64,000 bases of DNA from positions 2,090,501 through 2,154,500 of the forward strand of contig NZ_CP051206.1 of assembly GCF_012516395.1 (NCBI RefSeq), in the 5' to 3' direction. The notes under the pieces were generated by a model that was given only the letters and a program-made list of their open reading frames with translations, searched no databases and was not told where the DNA came from. Each line of letters begins with the position of its first letter. Position 1 is the first letter of the stretch. The stretch is from Dolichospermum flos-aquae CCAP 1403/13F. Lineage in GTDB: Bacteria; Cyanobacteriota; Cyanobacteriia; Cyanobacteriales; Nostocaceae. Shown here in pieces: positions 37,279 through 45,912 of the stretch. Both the position numbers and the translations under genes were made by a program.

Positions 37279-37365
37279 ATGATTTTGACACTGGGTTGGG
37301 TATCGCTGTTAGTTGTGTTTACTTGGTCTATTTCTATGGTAGTTTGGGGACGCAACGGACTATAG
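37279..37365 (+). CDS. petN: PetN, cytochrome b6-f complex subunit 8
   Basis: The 28-codon frame from the ATG at 37279 reads [19 protein letters not shown], then MVVWGRNGL. This is the single membrane helix of PetN, which is about 29 residues in other cyanobacteria. PetN is essential for a stable b6-f complex, the electron link between the photosystems. It is far below usual gene-length cut-offs and easy to miss. A further small membrane-protein frame follows 7 bases downstream and may be co-transcribed. Confidence 0.92.
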   Translation: MILTLGWVSLLVVFTWSISMVVWGRNGL

Positions 37366-37372
37366 AGGCATC

Positions 37373-37534
37373 GTGGAAAGTCCATTTTTGGGTATTTTAG
37401 CCGTATTTGGTGTAGTGCTGCTAGTAGGAGTCACTGGTGGTGTTGTTTATCTAACATTAGCAGATTGGCGCGATCGCCGTCGTCTCGAAGACGAAACCCG
37501 CGAAGCCCGACGTAGCACTAGCAAGCGAAAATGA
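37373..37534 (+). CDS. small single-helix membrane protein downstream of petN
   Basis: A GTG at 37373 opens 53 residues: ESPFLGILAVFGVVLLVGVT and GGVVYLTLADWRDRRRL, then a charged tail (ETREARRSTSKRK). It has one membrane helix with a basic, probably cytoplasmic, tail. The frame begins 7 bases after the petN stop, so translation may be coupled. I do not know a family name. The conserved-looking helix-plus-DWRDRR pattern makes it more likely real than chance. Confidence 0.65.
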   Translation: MESPFLGILAVFGVVLLVGVTGGVVYLTLADWRDRRRLEDETREARRSTSKRK

Positions 37535-37876
37535 TTCTCTTACAGCTGACGTATAGCTGTATTTTGCGTTAAAAAGTGTTTATGTAGGGATAACAGCTAT
37601 TCGTATCCCTACATAATCTATATTTATTGTTAAATTATATATAAGACCAACATTAAAGCAGATATCCAGGGAATAAATTCCCTGTCTAATAGCCAAAGTC
37701 GGTTAAAACCGACTAATAATAATTCTCTCTCTTCCTCTTTGCGCCTTTGCTCCTTAGCGCCTCTGCGCGAAATAAAATTAATTAAGTAAAATAGAAAAAA
37801 ATATACCTGTCTATAGCCAAAAACTACAAACAAGTACAATTAAAAATAACAGTAGTTTATTAAAAAAACAAAATTA
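37535..37876. other. gap of 342 bases with dispersed repeats
   Basis: No gene supported. It contains a dispersed tract of the 'cgcctttgctccttagcgcctctgcgcg' kind (37740-37770), which occurs elsewhere in the window (21350, 32460, 60450), and AT-rich flanks. Confidence 0.6.
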
Positions 37877-38119
37877 TTAGTCGTTATCCCACTCTTCACG
37901 TCCGATTAAATCACCAATGCGATCGCGGAGTAAAAAATCACATTTCTCTAATTCACATTCTACACAAACCCACTCTCTAGCCGGAATGAACTGGCAAAGT
38001 GTATATATTGGCTGTTGACGACCAACCATTCCCCTCTCCACCAGTCGGCGTGCTTCGTCTTGAATAACATTCAGAGAGTAGTAATTGTAATTGATAGAAG
38101 GCACCGTATTCACACTCAT
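37877..38119 (-). CDS. DUF4327 family protein
   Basis: The 80 residues carry the DUF4327 core: EARRLVERGMVGRQQPIYTL, then CQFIPAREWVCVECELEKCD and LLRDRIGDLIGREEW. This family is restricted to cyanobacteria and has no known function. It is soluble, with no signal peptide. A weak upstream region precedes the ATG at 38119. It stands alone between repeat-rich gaps. Confidence 0.85.
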   Translation of the reverse strand: MSVNTVPSINYNYYSLNVIQDEARRLVERGMVGRQQPIYTLCQFIPAREWVCVECELEKCDFLLRDRIGDLIGREEWDND

Positions 38120-38629
38120 GGTTTTTTTCTCACAAAATTACATCAAAAATACATTTAGATAGCGTTCCTGTTATGCACGAGGAACAAAGATGGCAATAAT
38201 TAAACCTGTGTTCAGGGTTTTGTAGTTTGCTATACGGAACTATTATCATTTTGACGCTATACACCTCTAAATTATCTAAAGAAATGTTAAGTTTGTCAAG
38301 AAAGCGTGACATTCATGGTAATTGAATTTGATATTCCTAAGATAACAGCAGTTAAGTTTACTAATCAAACCTAGATATTTCTATTTTTAACATTTTTTAA
38401 CATTAATTTGTATAAAAACTATTAAAGTTATACTAGATTTGCTATGACGTTAACTGTATTAGTATATATAGGCTTATGGCGTTTGACCTCTACCCTAAGA
38501 CACAGGATTTGCAATACCCATAATTCTCTAAAAATAGGGAATCAAGGCATTGCCCATTATCCCCATCTAGATGGTTTTAACAAGCAACAAGTTCCAGATT
38601 TATGGATATTTTGGGAAACTTTAGATCAA
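38120..38629. other. gap of 510 bases without a convincing gene
   Basis: Short open frames on both strands lack ribosome binding sites and recognisable sequence. The region probably contains the promoter of the DUF4327 gene and the 3' end of rbfA. Nothing else is seen. Confidence 0.5.
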
Positions 38630-39028
38630 TCATTCGGTAATCTCTTCTGCTCCCTCATCCATACTTGACAATGTCCGTTTTTGCTCCAGTTGATTTAACA
38701 AACTCAGCACTTTAGTACCTCGTTCTATAGAACGATCTTCCACAAAAATTACTTCTGGAGTCCGTCTTAATCTGACCCTAGAGCCAAGCTCACTGCGAAC
38801 GTAACCTGTAGCTGACTTTAAACCAGCCATTGTTTCCGTCTTCGCTTCCTCAGTTCCATAAATGCTTACAAATATGGTAGCGTGTTGTAGATCCCCAGAA
38901 ACATCCACATCAGTAACACTGACCATTCCCATACCCACACGGTCATCTTTAATACCGTTGAATAGCATTTGGCTAACTTCCCGTTTAATTAATTCAGCAA
39001 CGCGGGAAACGCGGCGATTTGTAGCCAT
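38630..39028 (-). CDS. rbfA: ribosome-binding factor A
   Basis: The 132-residue RbfA has [20 protein letters not shown] at the start, [20 protein letters not shown] and [10 protein letters not shown]-like strands, and the [20 protein letters not shown] block. It binds the 30S subunit and is needed for 16S rRNA 5'-end maturation and growth in the cold. The C-terminal tail (DEGAEEITE) is acidic. Normal length. On the same strand, 126 bases upstream, is the DUF751 gene. Confidence 0.96.
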   Translation of the reverse strand: MATNRRVSRVAELIKREVSQMLFNGIKDDRVGMGMVSVTDVDVSGDLQHATIFVSIYGTEEAKTETMAGLKSATGYVRSELGSRVRLRRTPEVIFVEDRSIERGTKVLSLLNQLEQKRTLSSMDEGAEEITE

Positions 39029-39154
39029 ATAAATTCCGCCTTCTCACAGAGGTTTAATAACATGATTCTAAATGCAAATTAGAGTGGACAGAGCTTGATG
39101 TGATAAAATCAACAGCAACAGTCCAATAAGCTCAACCCTTTCCTGGCTTTTGGT

Positions 39155-39361
39155 TTAGATTGGATTCAATCCCAGCATAGCCCGCACGGTAAGCGTTACG
39201 AAAAAAAGACCACCGGCAAAAAAGCCTAAAATAGCAATCAGCGTCACAGGACGTTTCAAGAATGGAAACAGCGGCTCAAGGGTGTTTAGAAAAATACCCA
39301 AGACGATACTAATCAAGTACCGAGGGTAGCGAAAGACGTTATCCCAAAATCCATCAAACAT
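39155..39361 (-). CDS. DUF751 (Ycf33-like) membrane protein
   Basis: The 68 residues MFDGFWDNVFRYPRYLISIV, GIFLNTLEPLFPFLKRPVT and FFAGGLFFVTLTVRAMLG give two membrane helices. This is the Ycf33/DUF751 family of cyanobacteria and plastids. Its role is unknown but conservation is wide. It is upstream of rbfA, often a neighbour in cyanobacteria. Confidence 0.9.
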   Translation of the reverse strand: MFDGFWDNVFRYPRYLISIVLGIFLNTLEPLFPFLKRPVTLIAILGFFAGGLFFVTLTVRAMLGLNPI

Positions 39362-39426
39362 TTGAATTTAGACTGCCTTATTATAAACTTTATTGATTAG
39401 TTAGTTTTTAGTTTAATCGTAAGTAG

Positions 39427-40263
39427 ATGGTAAGTCAAATCCCTAAACAAACTTACCCACGGCCATTTTTAAAGTGGGCTGGGGGTAAGACTAGATTAAT
39501 TTCGCAATATAAAGACTATTTTCCTCAGCATTATCAGACTTATTATGAACCATTTTTAGGTGGGGGAGCAGTTTTTTTCTATTTGCAACCATCCAAAGCA
39601 GTTTTAACTGATATTAATGCAGATTTGATTCTTACTTATCGGTGCGTTAGAGATGATCTTGAGGACTTAATAACTTTGCTGCAAGCACATAAGCAAAGAC
39701 ATAATTCAGATTATTATTATGATGTGAGAAATTCTTATACTGGGACAGATTTAGAAAAAGCGGCTCGGTTTATTTATCTGAATAAAACTTGTTTTAATGG
39801 ACTTTATCGGGTTAATTCTCAGGGTAAATTTAATGTCCCTGTGGGAAAATATAAAAATCCTGGTATTTGTCAAGAAGAAATTTTGAAAGTGGCATCGGTC
39901 GCACTCAAGAAGGTAGAAATTAAACAAGCTAATTTTGATGAAGTGCTAAATTATGCAACTGGTAGTAATGAATTTGTTTATTTTGATCCTCCCTATTATC
40001 CTCTAAATAAAACTAGCAATTTTACAGCTTATAGTAATTTTTGTTTTGACGAGAATCAGCAAATCAAACTCAGAGATATTTTTATTAAATTAGCTAATAA
40101 AGGTGTAAAGGTCATGCTATCTAATTCAGATTGTCCATTTATTCGTGATCTTTATAGTGATTTTAATATTCACACCATATCAGCAGCGAGGTCAATTAAT
40201 TCTAATGCTCAAAAGCGAGGGAAAATTACTGAAGTATTAGTAACTTCTTATAAAAAATTGTAG
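39427..40263 (+). CDS. dam: Dam-type DNA adenine methyltransferase (D12 class)
   Basis: A 278-residue methyltransferase. PFLKWAGGKTRLISQY opens the SAM pocket, YYEPFLGGGAVFFYLQP is the FxGxG motif, LTDINADLILTYRCVRD follows, and EFVYFDPPYYPLN is the catalytic DPPY. This is the alpha (D12) class, the same as Dam, whose usual target is GATC. No restriction partner lies beside it, so it is a solitary methylase, as in Anabaena, where GATC is methylated. The target is inferred from the family. Confidence 0.92.
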   Translation: MVSQIPKQTYPRPFLKWAGGKTRLISQYKDYFPQHYQTYYEPFLGGGAVFFYLQPSKAVLTDINADLILTYRCVRDDLEDLITLLQAHKQRHNSDYYYDVRNSYTGTDLEKAARFIYLNKTCFNGLYRVNSQGKFNVPVGKYKNPGICQEEILKVASVALKKVEIKQANFDEVLNYATGSNEFVYFDPPYYPLNKTSNFTAYSNFCFDENQQIKLRDIFIKLANKGVKVMLSNSDCPFIRDLYSDFNIHTISAARSINSNAQKRGKITEVLVTSYKKL

Positions 40264-40552
40264 GTTGGGTAGAACGAAGTAAAACCCAACATTCTTAAAA
40301 ACGGTGAAACCCAACATTGTTAAAATGGTAAAACCCAACATTGTTAAAATGGTAAAACCCAACATTGTTAAAAACTGTAAAACCCAACATTGTTAAAAAC
40401 GGTGAAACCCAAAATTCTAAAAAACGGTAAAACCCAAAATTCTAAAAAACGGTAAAACCCAAAATTCTAAAAAACGGTAAAACCCAACATTGTAAAATCT
40501 AACATTTCCATGAAAATGTTGGGTTTCCTTGCGTCAACCCAACCTACGGAAT
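40264..40552. repeat. approximately 30-base tandem repeat array with inverted ends
   Basis: About nine units of the type (c)ggtaaaacccaacattgt and taaaa follow one another with small changes. The array begins with taggttgggtagaacgaag and ends ttgcgtcaacccaacctac, inverted ends of the widespread 'CCCAACCTAC' repeat seen also near 7105 and 60501. No gene. It is not CRISPR: the units are contiguous with no unique spacers. Confidence 0.85.
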
Positions 40553-40557
40553 TGACT

Positions 40558-41778
40558 TTAATTGTTTTTAGCTTCAGCATGACCGTTACGAATAGACCAT
40601 GCTAATTCCAACATTTGTGTCCAGCGTTTTTGGAGTTGTTTAGGAGTACATTGAACAGCTTTAGAAATAAGTAGATCACTTTGACAGGCAGTTTTTAATT
40701 CAAAAATTTGCTGTTGCTGTGGTGTAAGTTGATGCCAAAAAATATCCCATTGCTGGGAAGATAAACCTAACTTATGTTCTAAACCAGCACCTAACCATTG
40801 ATGAACTAATTGCCATTGGTGCTGTTTGGCAAACTTCTCAACGTGATATTTAAATCTTTGCTGCAAATAATCGCGTTGACGACTAGTTAAACCCAGAATT
40901 TGATCAATTTCCGGTGCAGAAAGATCCTGGAGTTTGAGAGTCAAGTAATTCATACAATCAGATTGTCCTTGAGACTCCAGATATTTCATTAATTCGGTAA
41001 TCACTCGATTGCGTTCCGACTCTTCAGAAGGGTCAAAACCAGGTTTAGCAATCATTTGTGAGCGAATTTGCTGCACTGCCACATTGCGTTGATAAGATTC
41101 TGCTTCTTCCGTTTTCGCAGAATCCACAGCCATTTCAATATCTACAGTAGTTTCTTGGGGTTGACGACGGGCAAAACCTTGAGCGCGTAAAACAATTAAT
41201 TGCTGATTAGCACCACCAGGTAAATTAATCCGACGTTTGGCATATTGTTCTGTAAACGCCATATATTCAGCTACTTGTAACTGAGTCCGAGGGGTGTAAT
41301 TTTCAGGTAATTCAGTTTCTCGACGAAAAGCTTTAATAGCTTCGATATAAAAAGCTTGTAAAAAATCTTCAATCAGATTGTAACGAGCCTCAAACCCTAA
41401 ATCTGAGCCAGCAACAGTAACGTGACGATAAACAATTGCACCCAAACTGCTGTGTAATTCTACCCGTCCTTGTTTAGAACCAAGTTGATAGTAACGTAAA
41501 CACTTTTGTAAACGATGTCTTCCTAAAGTAATTTGCCAAGACTGAATTTGTCCTGAGTTTTGAATGCGAGAGCTTTTATCACATATCCGTTCTACTTCTT
41601 TGGCTATGCGGCCAACGACATCTTGCACACCAGACGTAGCAGCTTTAACTTGAGATTGCATCTCATGGGATAAAAGTTGCACCAATGTATCACTGGTGGG
41701 AATGGACAATTCTTCAAGAGAAATATAGCTATCAAAAGCAGATGTAGAATTAGGCAGATTGGCGATGTTAGCTTTCAT
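40558..41778 (-). CDS. HetZ-like heterocyst-differentiation regulator (probable)
   Basis: The ATG at 41778 (MKANIANLPNSTSAFDSYIS) is preferred; the open frame runs 9 codons further. Over about 406 residues I see EVERICDKSSRIQNSGQIQS, LGRHRLQKCLRYYQLGSKQG, VELHSSLGAIVYRHVTV and IEDFLQAFYIEAIKAFRRET. The C-terminal half is helical and sigma-like (IDQILGLTSRQRDYLQQRFK, CTPKQLQKRWTQMLELAWS), suggesting DNA binding. This matches my recollection of HetZ, which helps commit cells to heterocyst formation. The identification is from memory, so a paralogue of HetZ is equally possible. Confidence 0.6.
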   Translation of the reverse strand: MKANIANLPNSTSAFDSYISLEELSIPTSDTLVQLLSHEMQSQVKAATSGVQDVVGRIAKEVERICDKSSRIQNSGQIQSWQITLGRHRLQKCLRYYQLGSKQGRVELHSSLGAIVYRHVTVAGSDLGFEARYNLIEDFLQAFYIEAIKAFRRETELPENYTPRTQLQVAEYMAFTEQYAKRRINLPGGANQQLIVLRAQGFARRQPQETTVDIEMAVDSAKTEEAESYQRNVAVQQIRSQMIAKPGFDPSEESERNRVITELMKYLESQGQSDCMNYLTLKLQDLSAPEIDQILGLTSRQRDYLQQRFKYHVEKFAKQHQWQLVHQWLGAGLEHKLGLSSQQWDIFWHQLTPQQQQIFELKTACQSDLLISKAVQCTPKQLQKRWTQMLELAWSIRNGHAEAKNN

Positions 41779-41805
41779 GACTTTTCTATAAAATTGGTAT
41801 TGCAC

Positions 41806-42193
41806 CTTAACTCAAATGCAGATACGGTATTTAATGCCAGTCTCAGGAGGGAAAATCTTTGGAGATTTATTCCTCAAAATTCACCAACTAGACTGCTGAT
41901 ATGTAAATACTGTAGGAAATTTCCAAAGTTAAGGGCTTGTTAATTGTGTCGGTTTGTTTTTAGCAACTAAATCAAAGATGGCATATAAGATATTCACTGT
42001 GAGGGCAAATTGCCAAATTGCCAAGAGCCTAGTCATAGTAAGATTGGCTGATAGCCTGTATGGCGTAGCCATGATTACATGACTAAGGATGACAGCACCT
42101 GGAAGGATGACAATTTCAAAATTGGCGTAAGGTGATCATATAATTAGCGCAACGGAGTCCAAAACAAGGGGTTGCACTTGTAAAGCTTTATTC
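41806..42193. other. gap of 388 bases upstream of the HetZ-like gene
   Basis: No gene is supported. The tract probably carries the promoter of the HetZ-like gene. A dispersed 'gatagcctgtatggcgtagcc' type repeat occurs near 42050 and resembles one near 6860 and 63740. Confidence 0.5.
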
Positions 42194-42853
42194 TTAAACC
42201 CAAGTAGCTACAGCTTCCCAACCTAAACCTCTCCGAATAATAACTGGTTCTTCATCGGTCAAATCTAAAATGGTAGACACTTGATATGTAGGTTCTTCGG
42301 CAGTGTCAATAATGATATCTACCAATTTATCCAAATGGTCATATAAATCTACCCTTGTCAAAATTGGTTGTTTTCCGTTCTCAACTATTTCCTGGTCTTC
42401 GTCATTTGCTCTAATATGAGCCGAAGTAGAAATAATCGGGTTTCCTAATGCTTCCATTAATGCCAAACAAACCTGATGATTTGGCACTCGAATTCCTGTG
42501 GTTTTGCGTTTGGGACTTTGTACTATTCGTGGTACGAGTTTGGTAGCAGGGAGCAAAAATGTGTAGGGTCCTGGTATTAACCGCTTCATAATCCGGTAGG
42601 CTGTATCACTTACGGAGGCATAAGTCGCCACATTGGAGAGTGAGGGACATAAAAATGTCAGTGGTTTATCATTTGCTAACTGTTTGATTTGCCGCACTCT
42701 TTCCACCGCCGACTTGGAATTCAAATCACAACCAATTGCGTAAACTGTATCTGTAGGGTAGAGCATGATAGCGCCACCTAATAGCGCTAACTTTATTTCC
42801 TCTATTCGGCGGCTTTGAGGATTATCAGGATGAATGGTGAATATTTTGGCCAT
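42194..42853 (-). CDS. Sua5/YciO/YrdC-family protein (threonylcarbamoyl-AMP synthase type)
   Basis: The true start is the ATG at 42853 (MAKIFTIHPDNPQSRRIEEI). The upstream open frame runs through repeats and is not coding. The 219 residues have LALLGGAIMLYPTDTVYAIG, then KPLTFLCPSLSNVATYA, RLIPGPYTFLLPATKLVP, RKTTGIRVPNHQVCLAL and NPIISTSAH. This is the YrdC fold that makes threonylcarbamoyl-AMP for the tRNA t6A modification. The sequence is closer to the YciO branch than to Sua5 with its extra C-domain, so the exact function is not settled. Confidence 0.88.
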   Translation of the reverse strand: MAKIFTIHPDNPQSRRIEEIKLALLGGAIMLYPTDTVYAIGCDLNSKSAVERVRQIKQLANDKPLTFLCPSLSNVATYASVSDTAYRIMKRLIPGPYTFLLPATKLVPRIVQSPKRKTTGIRVPNHQVCLALMEALGNPIISTSAHIRANDEDQEIVENGKQPILTRVDLYDHLDKLVDIIIDTAEEPTYQVSTILDLTDEEPVIIRRGLGWEAVATWV

Positions 42854-42861
42854 AATGATTA

Positions 42862-42935
42862 TTGGTAATGGGTAATGGGTAATGGGTAATGGGTAATTGG
42901 TAATTGGTAATTGGTAATTGGTAATTGGTAATAGT
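42862..42935. repeat. simple tandem repeat of TAATGGG and TAATTGG units
   Basis: Several 7-base units of ggtaatg and ggtaatt type run just upstream of the YrdC gene start. A similar 'ccaattacccattacc' tract is near 25610. It is a slippage-prone sequence with no coding role. Confidence 0.8.
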
Positions 42936-42955
42936 TTTACCACTGACAACTGTAC

Positions 42956-43365
42956 GGGCGAAGCATTTAGAGAACTATTTTTGGTAATGACCGATAATTT
43001 ATCTTCCAAATGCTTCGCCCCTACTGACAACTGTACGGGCGAAGCATTTGGAGAACTATTTTTGGCAATGACCGATAATTTATCTTCCAAATGCTTCGCC
43101 CCTACTAACAACTAACAACTGTACGGGCGAAGCATTTAGAGAACTATTTTTGGCAATGACCGATAATTTATCTTCCAAATGCTTCGCCCCTACTGACAAC
43201 TAACAACTGTACGGGCGAAGCATTTAGAGAACTATTTTTGGCAATGACCGATAATTTATCTTCCAAATGCTTCGCCCCTACTGACAACTAACAACTGTAC
43301 GGGCGAAGCATTTAGAGAACTATTTTTGGCAATGACCGATAATTTATCTTCCAAATGCTTCGCCC
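42956..43365. repeat. five-copy tandem array of the 65-base palindrome-ended repeat
   Basis: Copies are at 42956-43020, 43037-43101, 43125-43189, 43213-43277 and 43301-43365. Each begins GGGCGAAGCATTT and ends AAATGCTTCGCCC, and the last three have a regular period of 88 bases. The linkers are mostly ctactgacaactaacaactg-like. The unit is the reverse of that at 24086-24220. Each copy can fold into a hairpin with a 13-base stem. Confidence 0.95.
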
Positions 43366-43390
43366 CTACTAACAACTAACAAATAAATTT

Positions 43391-44677
43391 ATGAATAAAA
43401 TCGCTTATCTTCAATGCCCAACAGGGATTTCTGGTGATATGTGCTTGGGGGCGTTAGTCAGTCTCGGTGTGCCTGTGGAGTATTTGGTGGAAAAACTCAA
43501 TGGCTTGGGAATTGAGGCAGAATACCGATTACGGGCGGAATTGGTTCACCGTCAAGGTCAACAAGCGACTAAGGTTGATGTGGATTTGGTTTCTCATCAC
43601 CACCATCATCATTCTCATAATGAACATGATCACCACCACACCCGTCATTTGCCAGAAATAGAGGAGATGATTCTCAAGGGGAATTTGCCAGTGCGGGCGG
43701 AAGCTTGGAGTTTAGCTGTTTTCCGACAGTTGGCAGTGGCAGAGGGGGCTGTTCATGGCATCGCACCGGAAAAAGTTCATTTTCATGAAGTGGGGGCTGT
43801 GGATGCCATTGTGGATATTGTTGGTACTTGCTTAGGGTTGGATTGGTTGGGTATTGATAGCGATCGCCAGGGTTTGCCTTTGCTATACTGTTCTGCATTT
43901 CCAACTGGAGGTGGTACTGTTAATGCGGCACATGGAAGAATGGCTGTACCAGTACCAGCGGTGTTAAAGTTGTGGGAAATGCGGGGTTGTCCAGTTTATA
44001 GCAATGGTATTGACAGAGAATTGGTAACACCAACGGGGGCGGCGATCGCTACTACCTTAGTACAAGACTTCGGTTCACCACCACCAATGACTATCAAACA
44101 GATAGGATTAGGGGCGGGTTCTCTAGATTTACCCATTTCTAATATACTACGGCTCTGGTACGGTGAAAATGAATCTTTACAGACTGATAACTCTGATTTA
44201 GGGGAATATTCTCCAAATCTAGAAACTATTACTGTCCTCGAAACTCAAATAGATGATTTAAATCCTCAAGTATTCGGTTATGTGTTTGAGGCTTTATTTG
44301 CTGCGGGTGCGGTGGATGTTTTTACTCAACCCATAGGGATGAAAAAGTCACGAACTGGAATTTTATTAACTGTGATTTGTCATCCTGAAAAGTTAGCTAG
44401 TTGTGAGGATGTGTTATTTCGAGAAACTAGCACTTTGGGGATTCGTCGTACTACTCAAAAACGGTCAATTTTACAACGAGAAATGCAAAATGTAGACACT
44501 ATTTATGGAACAATATCGGTAAAAGTGGCATGGACAGGAACAGCTACAGAAAAGGTAATTACTAATGTGCAGCCAGAATATGAAGATTGTGCAGAATTAG
44601 CACGAAAAAATAATATTCCTTGGCGAGAAGTTCATCGTTTGGCGTTAGAAAGTTGGTATTTGCAAAATCAAAATTAA
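43391..44677 (+). CDS. larC: LarC-like nickel-pincer cofactor nickel insertase
   Basis: The 428-residue protein begins IAYLQCPTGISGDMCLGALV and has the LarC pattern, with IAPEKVHFHEVGAVDAIVDI, GTVNAAHGRMAVPVPAVL and QIDDLNPQVFGYVFEALF. A histidine-rich insertion (SHHHHHHSHNEHDHHHT) near residue 70 is likely to bind nickel. LarC inserts nickel into the pyridinium-thiocarboxylate cofactor of lactate racemase and related enzymes. In Lactobacillus the gene needs a frameshift, whereas here it is one frame. larB and larE are not beside it, so the enzyme served is unknown. Confidence 0.88.
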   Translation: MNKIAYLQCPTGISGDMCLGALVSLGVPVEYLVEKLNGLGIEAEYRLRAELVHRQGQQATKVDVDLVSHHHHHHSHNEHDHHHTRHLPEIEEMILKGNLPVRAEAWSLAVFRQLAVAEGAVHGIAPEKVHFHEVGAVDAIVDIVGTCLGLDWLGIDSDRQGLPLLYCSAFPTGGGTVNAAHGRMAVPVPAVLKLWEMRGCPVYSNGIDRELVTPTGAAIATTLVQDFGSPPPMTIKQIGLGAGSLDLPISNILRLWYGENESLQTDNSDLGEYSPNLETITVLETQIDDLNPQVFGYVFEALFAAGAVDVFTQPIGMKKSRTGILLTVICHPEKLASCEDVLFRETSTLGIRRTTQKRSILQREMQNVDTIYGTISVKVAWTGTATEKVITNVQPEYEDCAELARKNNIPWREVHRLALESWYLQNQN

Positions 44678-44686
44678 CAAAAACAA

Positions 44687-44717
44687 GATCCCCGACTTCT
44701 CTAAGAAGTCGGGGATC
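44687..44717. terminator. palindrome of the CCCCGACTTC family after larC
   Basis: GATCCCCGACTTCT and AGAAGTCGGGGATC enclose three bases, 10 bases after the larC stop. It is the third of four family members in the window. Confidence 0.7.
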
Positions 44718-44731
44718 TAAATCCTTTTAAA

Positions 44732-45643
44732 ATGAAGAAAATTATCCGGTGGTTGATTTTGGGTGGAACGCTGTTTTTTTTATTGAAAGCGTTAAAAGAT
44801 AATTGGTTAGGAGTTAGTGCTATTCGGATTAATATTACCGGATGGTTAATATTAGCAACTGCTACAAGTGTAACTTTATTGGCACATATTTGGGCAGGTT
44901 GGATTTGGACTTGGGTACTCAGGGAGTTAAATCAATCTGTATCTGCTATTGAGTTTATCCAAGTTTATTTAAAAACGAATATTGCTAAATATTTACCTGG
45001 GAATGTCTGGCATTATTATGGGCGAATTATAGCGGCTAAAAATGCTAATGTACCTACAAATATTGCCACTTTAAGTGTTTTGTTAGAACCACTATTAATG
45101 TTAGCAGCAGCTTTAATTATTATTGTTTTATTTGGTAGTCAACTTATTGTTAATAGTATGAATTTTAATTTAATTATTCTCCAATTTTTAGCTTTAATAA
45201 TTGTCTTAGGTGTACTTGATCCCAGATTTTTAAATCCAGTTATTCAACTTTTAGATCGTTGGAAAAATAAAAAACCTGATGGAGAAAATCAGCTAATTGA
45301 TATTTTTATAATTAAACGCTATCCGGTGAAACCATTATTAGGAGAATTAGTTTTTTTAGGGTTGCGGGCTGCTGGATTTATATTAACTATAATGGCGTTA
45401 ACTTCTGTAAATTGGGAGCAAATACCCTTATTAGTGGGGGCTTTTAGTTGTGCTTGGGTATTGGGGCTAGTTGTTCCTGGTGCGCCTGGTGGTTTAGGAG
45501 TATTTGAAACCACAGCGATGTTACTGTTACAATATCATTTTCCGGCGGCTTTGGTGATTAGTGCGATCGCTCTTTATCGTCTCATTAGTATCTTAGCAGA
45601 AACCACCGGAGCAGCCCTAGCTTGGCTATTTGAAAGGATTTAA
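44732..45643 (+). CDS. YbhN/UPF0104-like membrane protein (lysylphosphatidylglycerol synthase TM region)
   Basis: The 303 residues hold seven to eight membrane helices (for example LILGGTLFFLLKALKDNWLG, LLEPLLMLAAALIIIVLFGS and ALVISAIALYRLISILAETT). Family landmarks are IAKYLPGNVWHYYGRIIAAK and VVPGAPGGLGVFETTAMLLL. Such proteins include the flippase part of MprF and the YbhN group, thought to move lipids or lipid-linked sugars. No synthetase domain is attached. It follows larC with a palindrome between, so it may be separately transcribed. Confidence 0.88.
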   Translation: MKKIIRWLILGGTLFFLLKALKDNWLGVSAIRINITGWLILATATSVTLLAHIWAGWIWTWVLRELNQSVSAIEFIQVYLKTNIAKYLPGNVWHYYGRIIAAKNANVPTNIATLSVLLEPLLMLAAALIIIVLFGSQLIVNSMNFNLIILQFLALIIVLGVLDPRFLNPVIQLLDRWKNKKPDGENQLIDIFIIKRYPVKPLLGELVFLGLRAAGFILTIMALTSVNWEQIPLLVGAFSCAWVLGLVVPGAPGGLGVFETTAMLLLQYHFPAALVISAIALYRLISILAETTGAALAWLFERI

Positions 45644-45912
45644 TCAATTTTATATCTATGCTCATTTAGGAGTCACCGAGATTTGATGTTATAATTTTGG
45701 TGAAATAAAATCGGGCAAATACTAGAAGGACAATTAGAAAGGCAATGAGGGAATGAGTGAAGATATCAGGCTTGATATAAAAGTTCCCTGACAAACAAAT
45801 AAGCAAAGCAAAATTTGTTCAGCCAGAGAAGTTTATAGTAAGTGAGGCTTTATATTTAAGTGAGTCAAAATAGCTATTTTGCAAGAGTTAAATATTCCTA
45901 AATAGAGAGAAA

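Noticed and set aside
37630-37839. 69-residue frame with FISRRGAKEQRRKE
   Set aside because: That peptide is the translation of a common dispersed repeat, not a gene.
38444-38668. 74-residue plus-strand frame
   Set aside because: No ribosome binding site, no family, and it overlaps the end of rbfA.
40264-40552. CRISPR array
   Set aside because: Units are directly adjacent, vary gradually and have no unique spacers or cas genes.
42854-43111. 86-codon N-terminal extension of the YrdC-family gene
   Set aside because: It is made of two palindrome-repeat units and the TAATGGG tract. The conserved protein starts at 42853.
42956-43365. CRISPR array with long repeats
   Set aside because: The 65-base units are palindrome-ended and the linkers are almost identical to each other, so there are no spacers.
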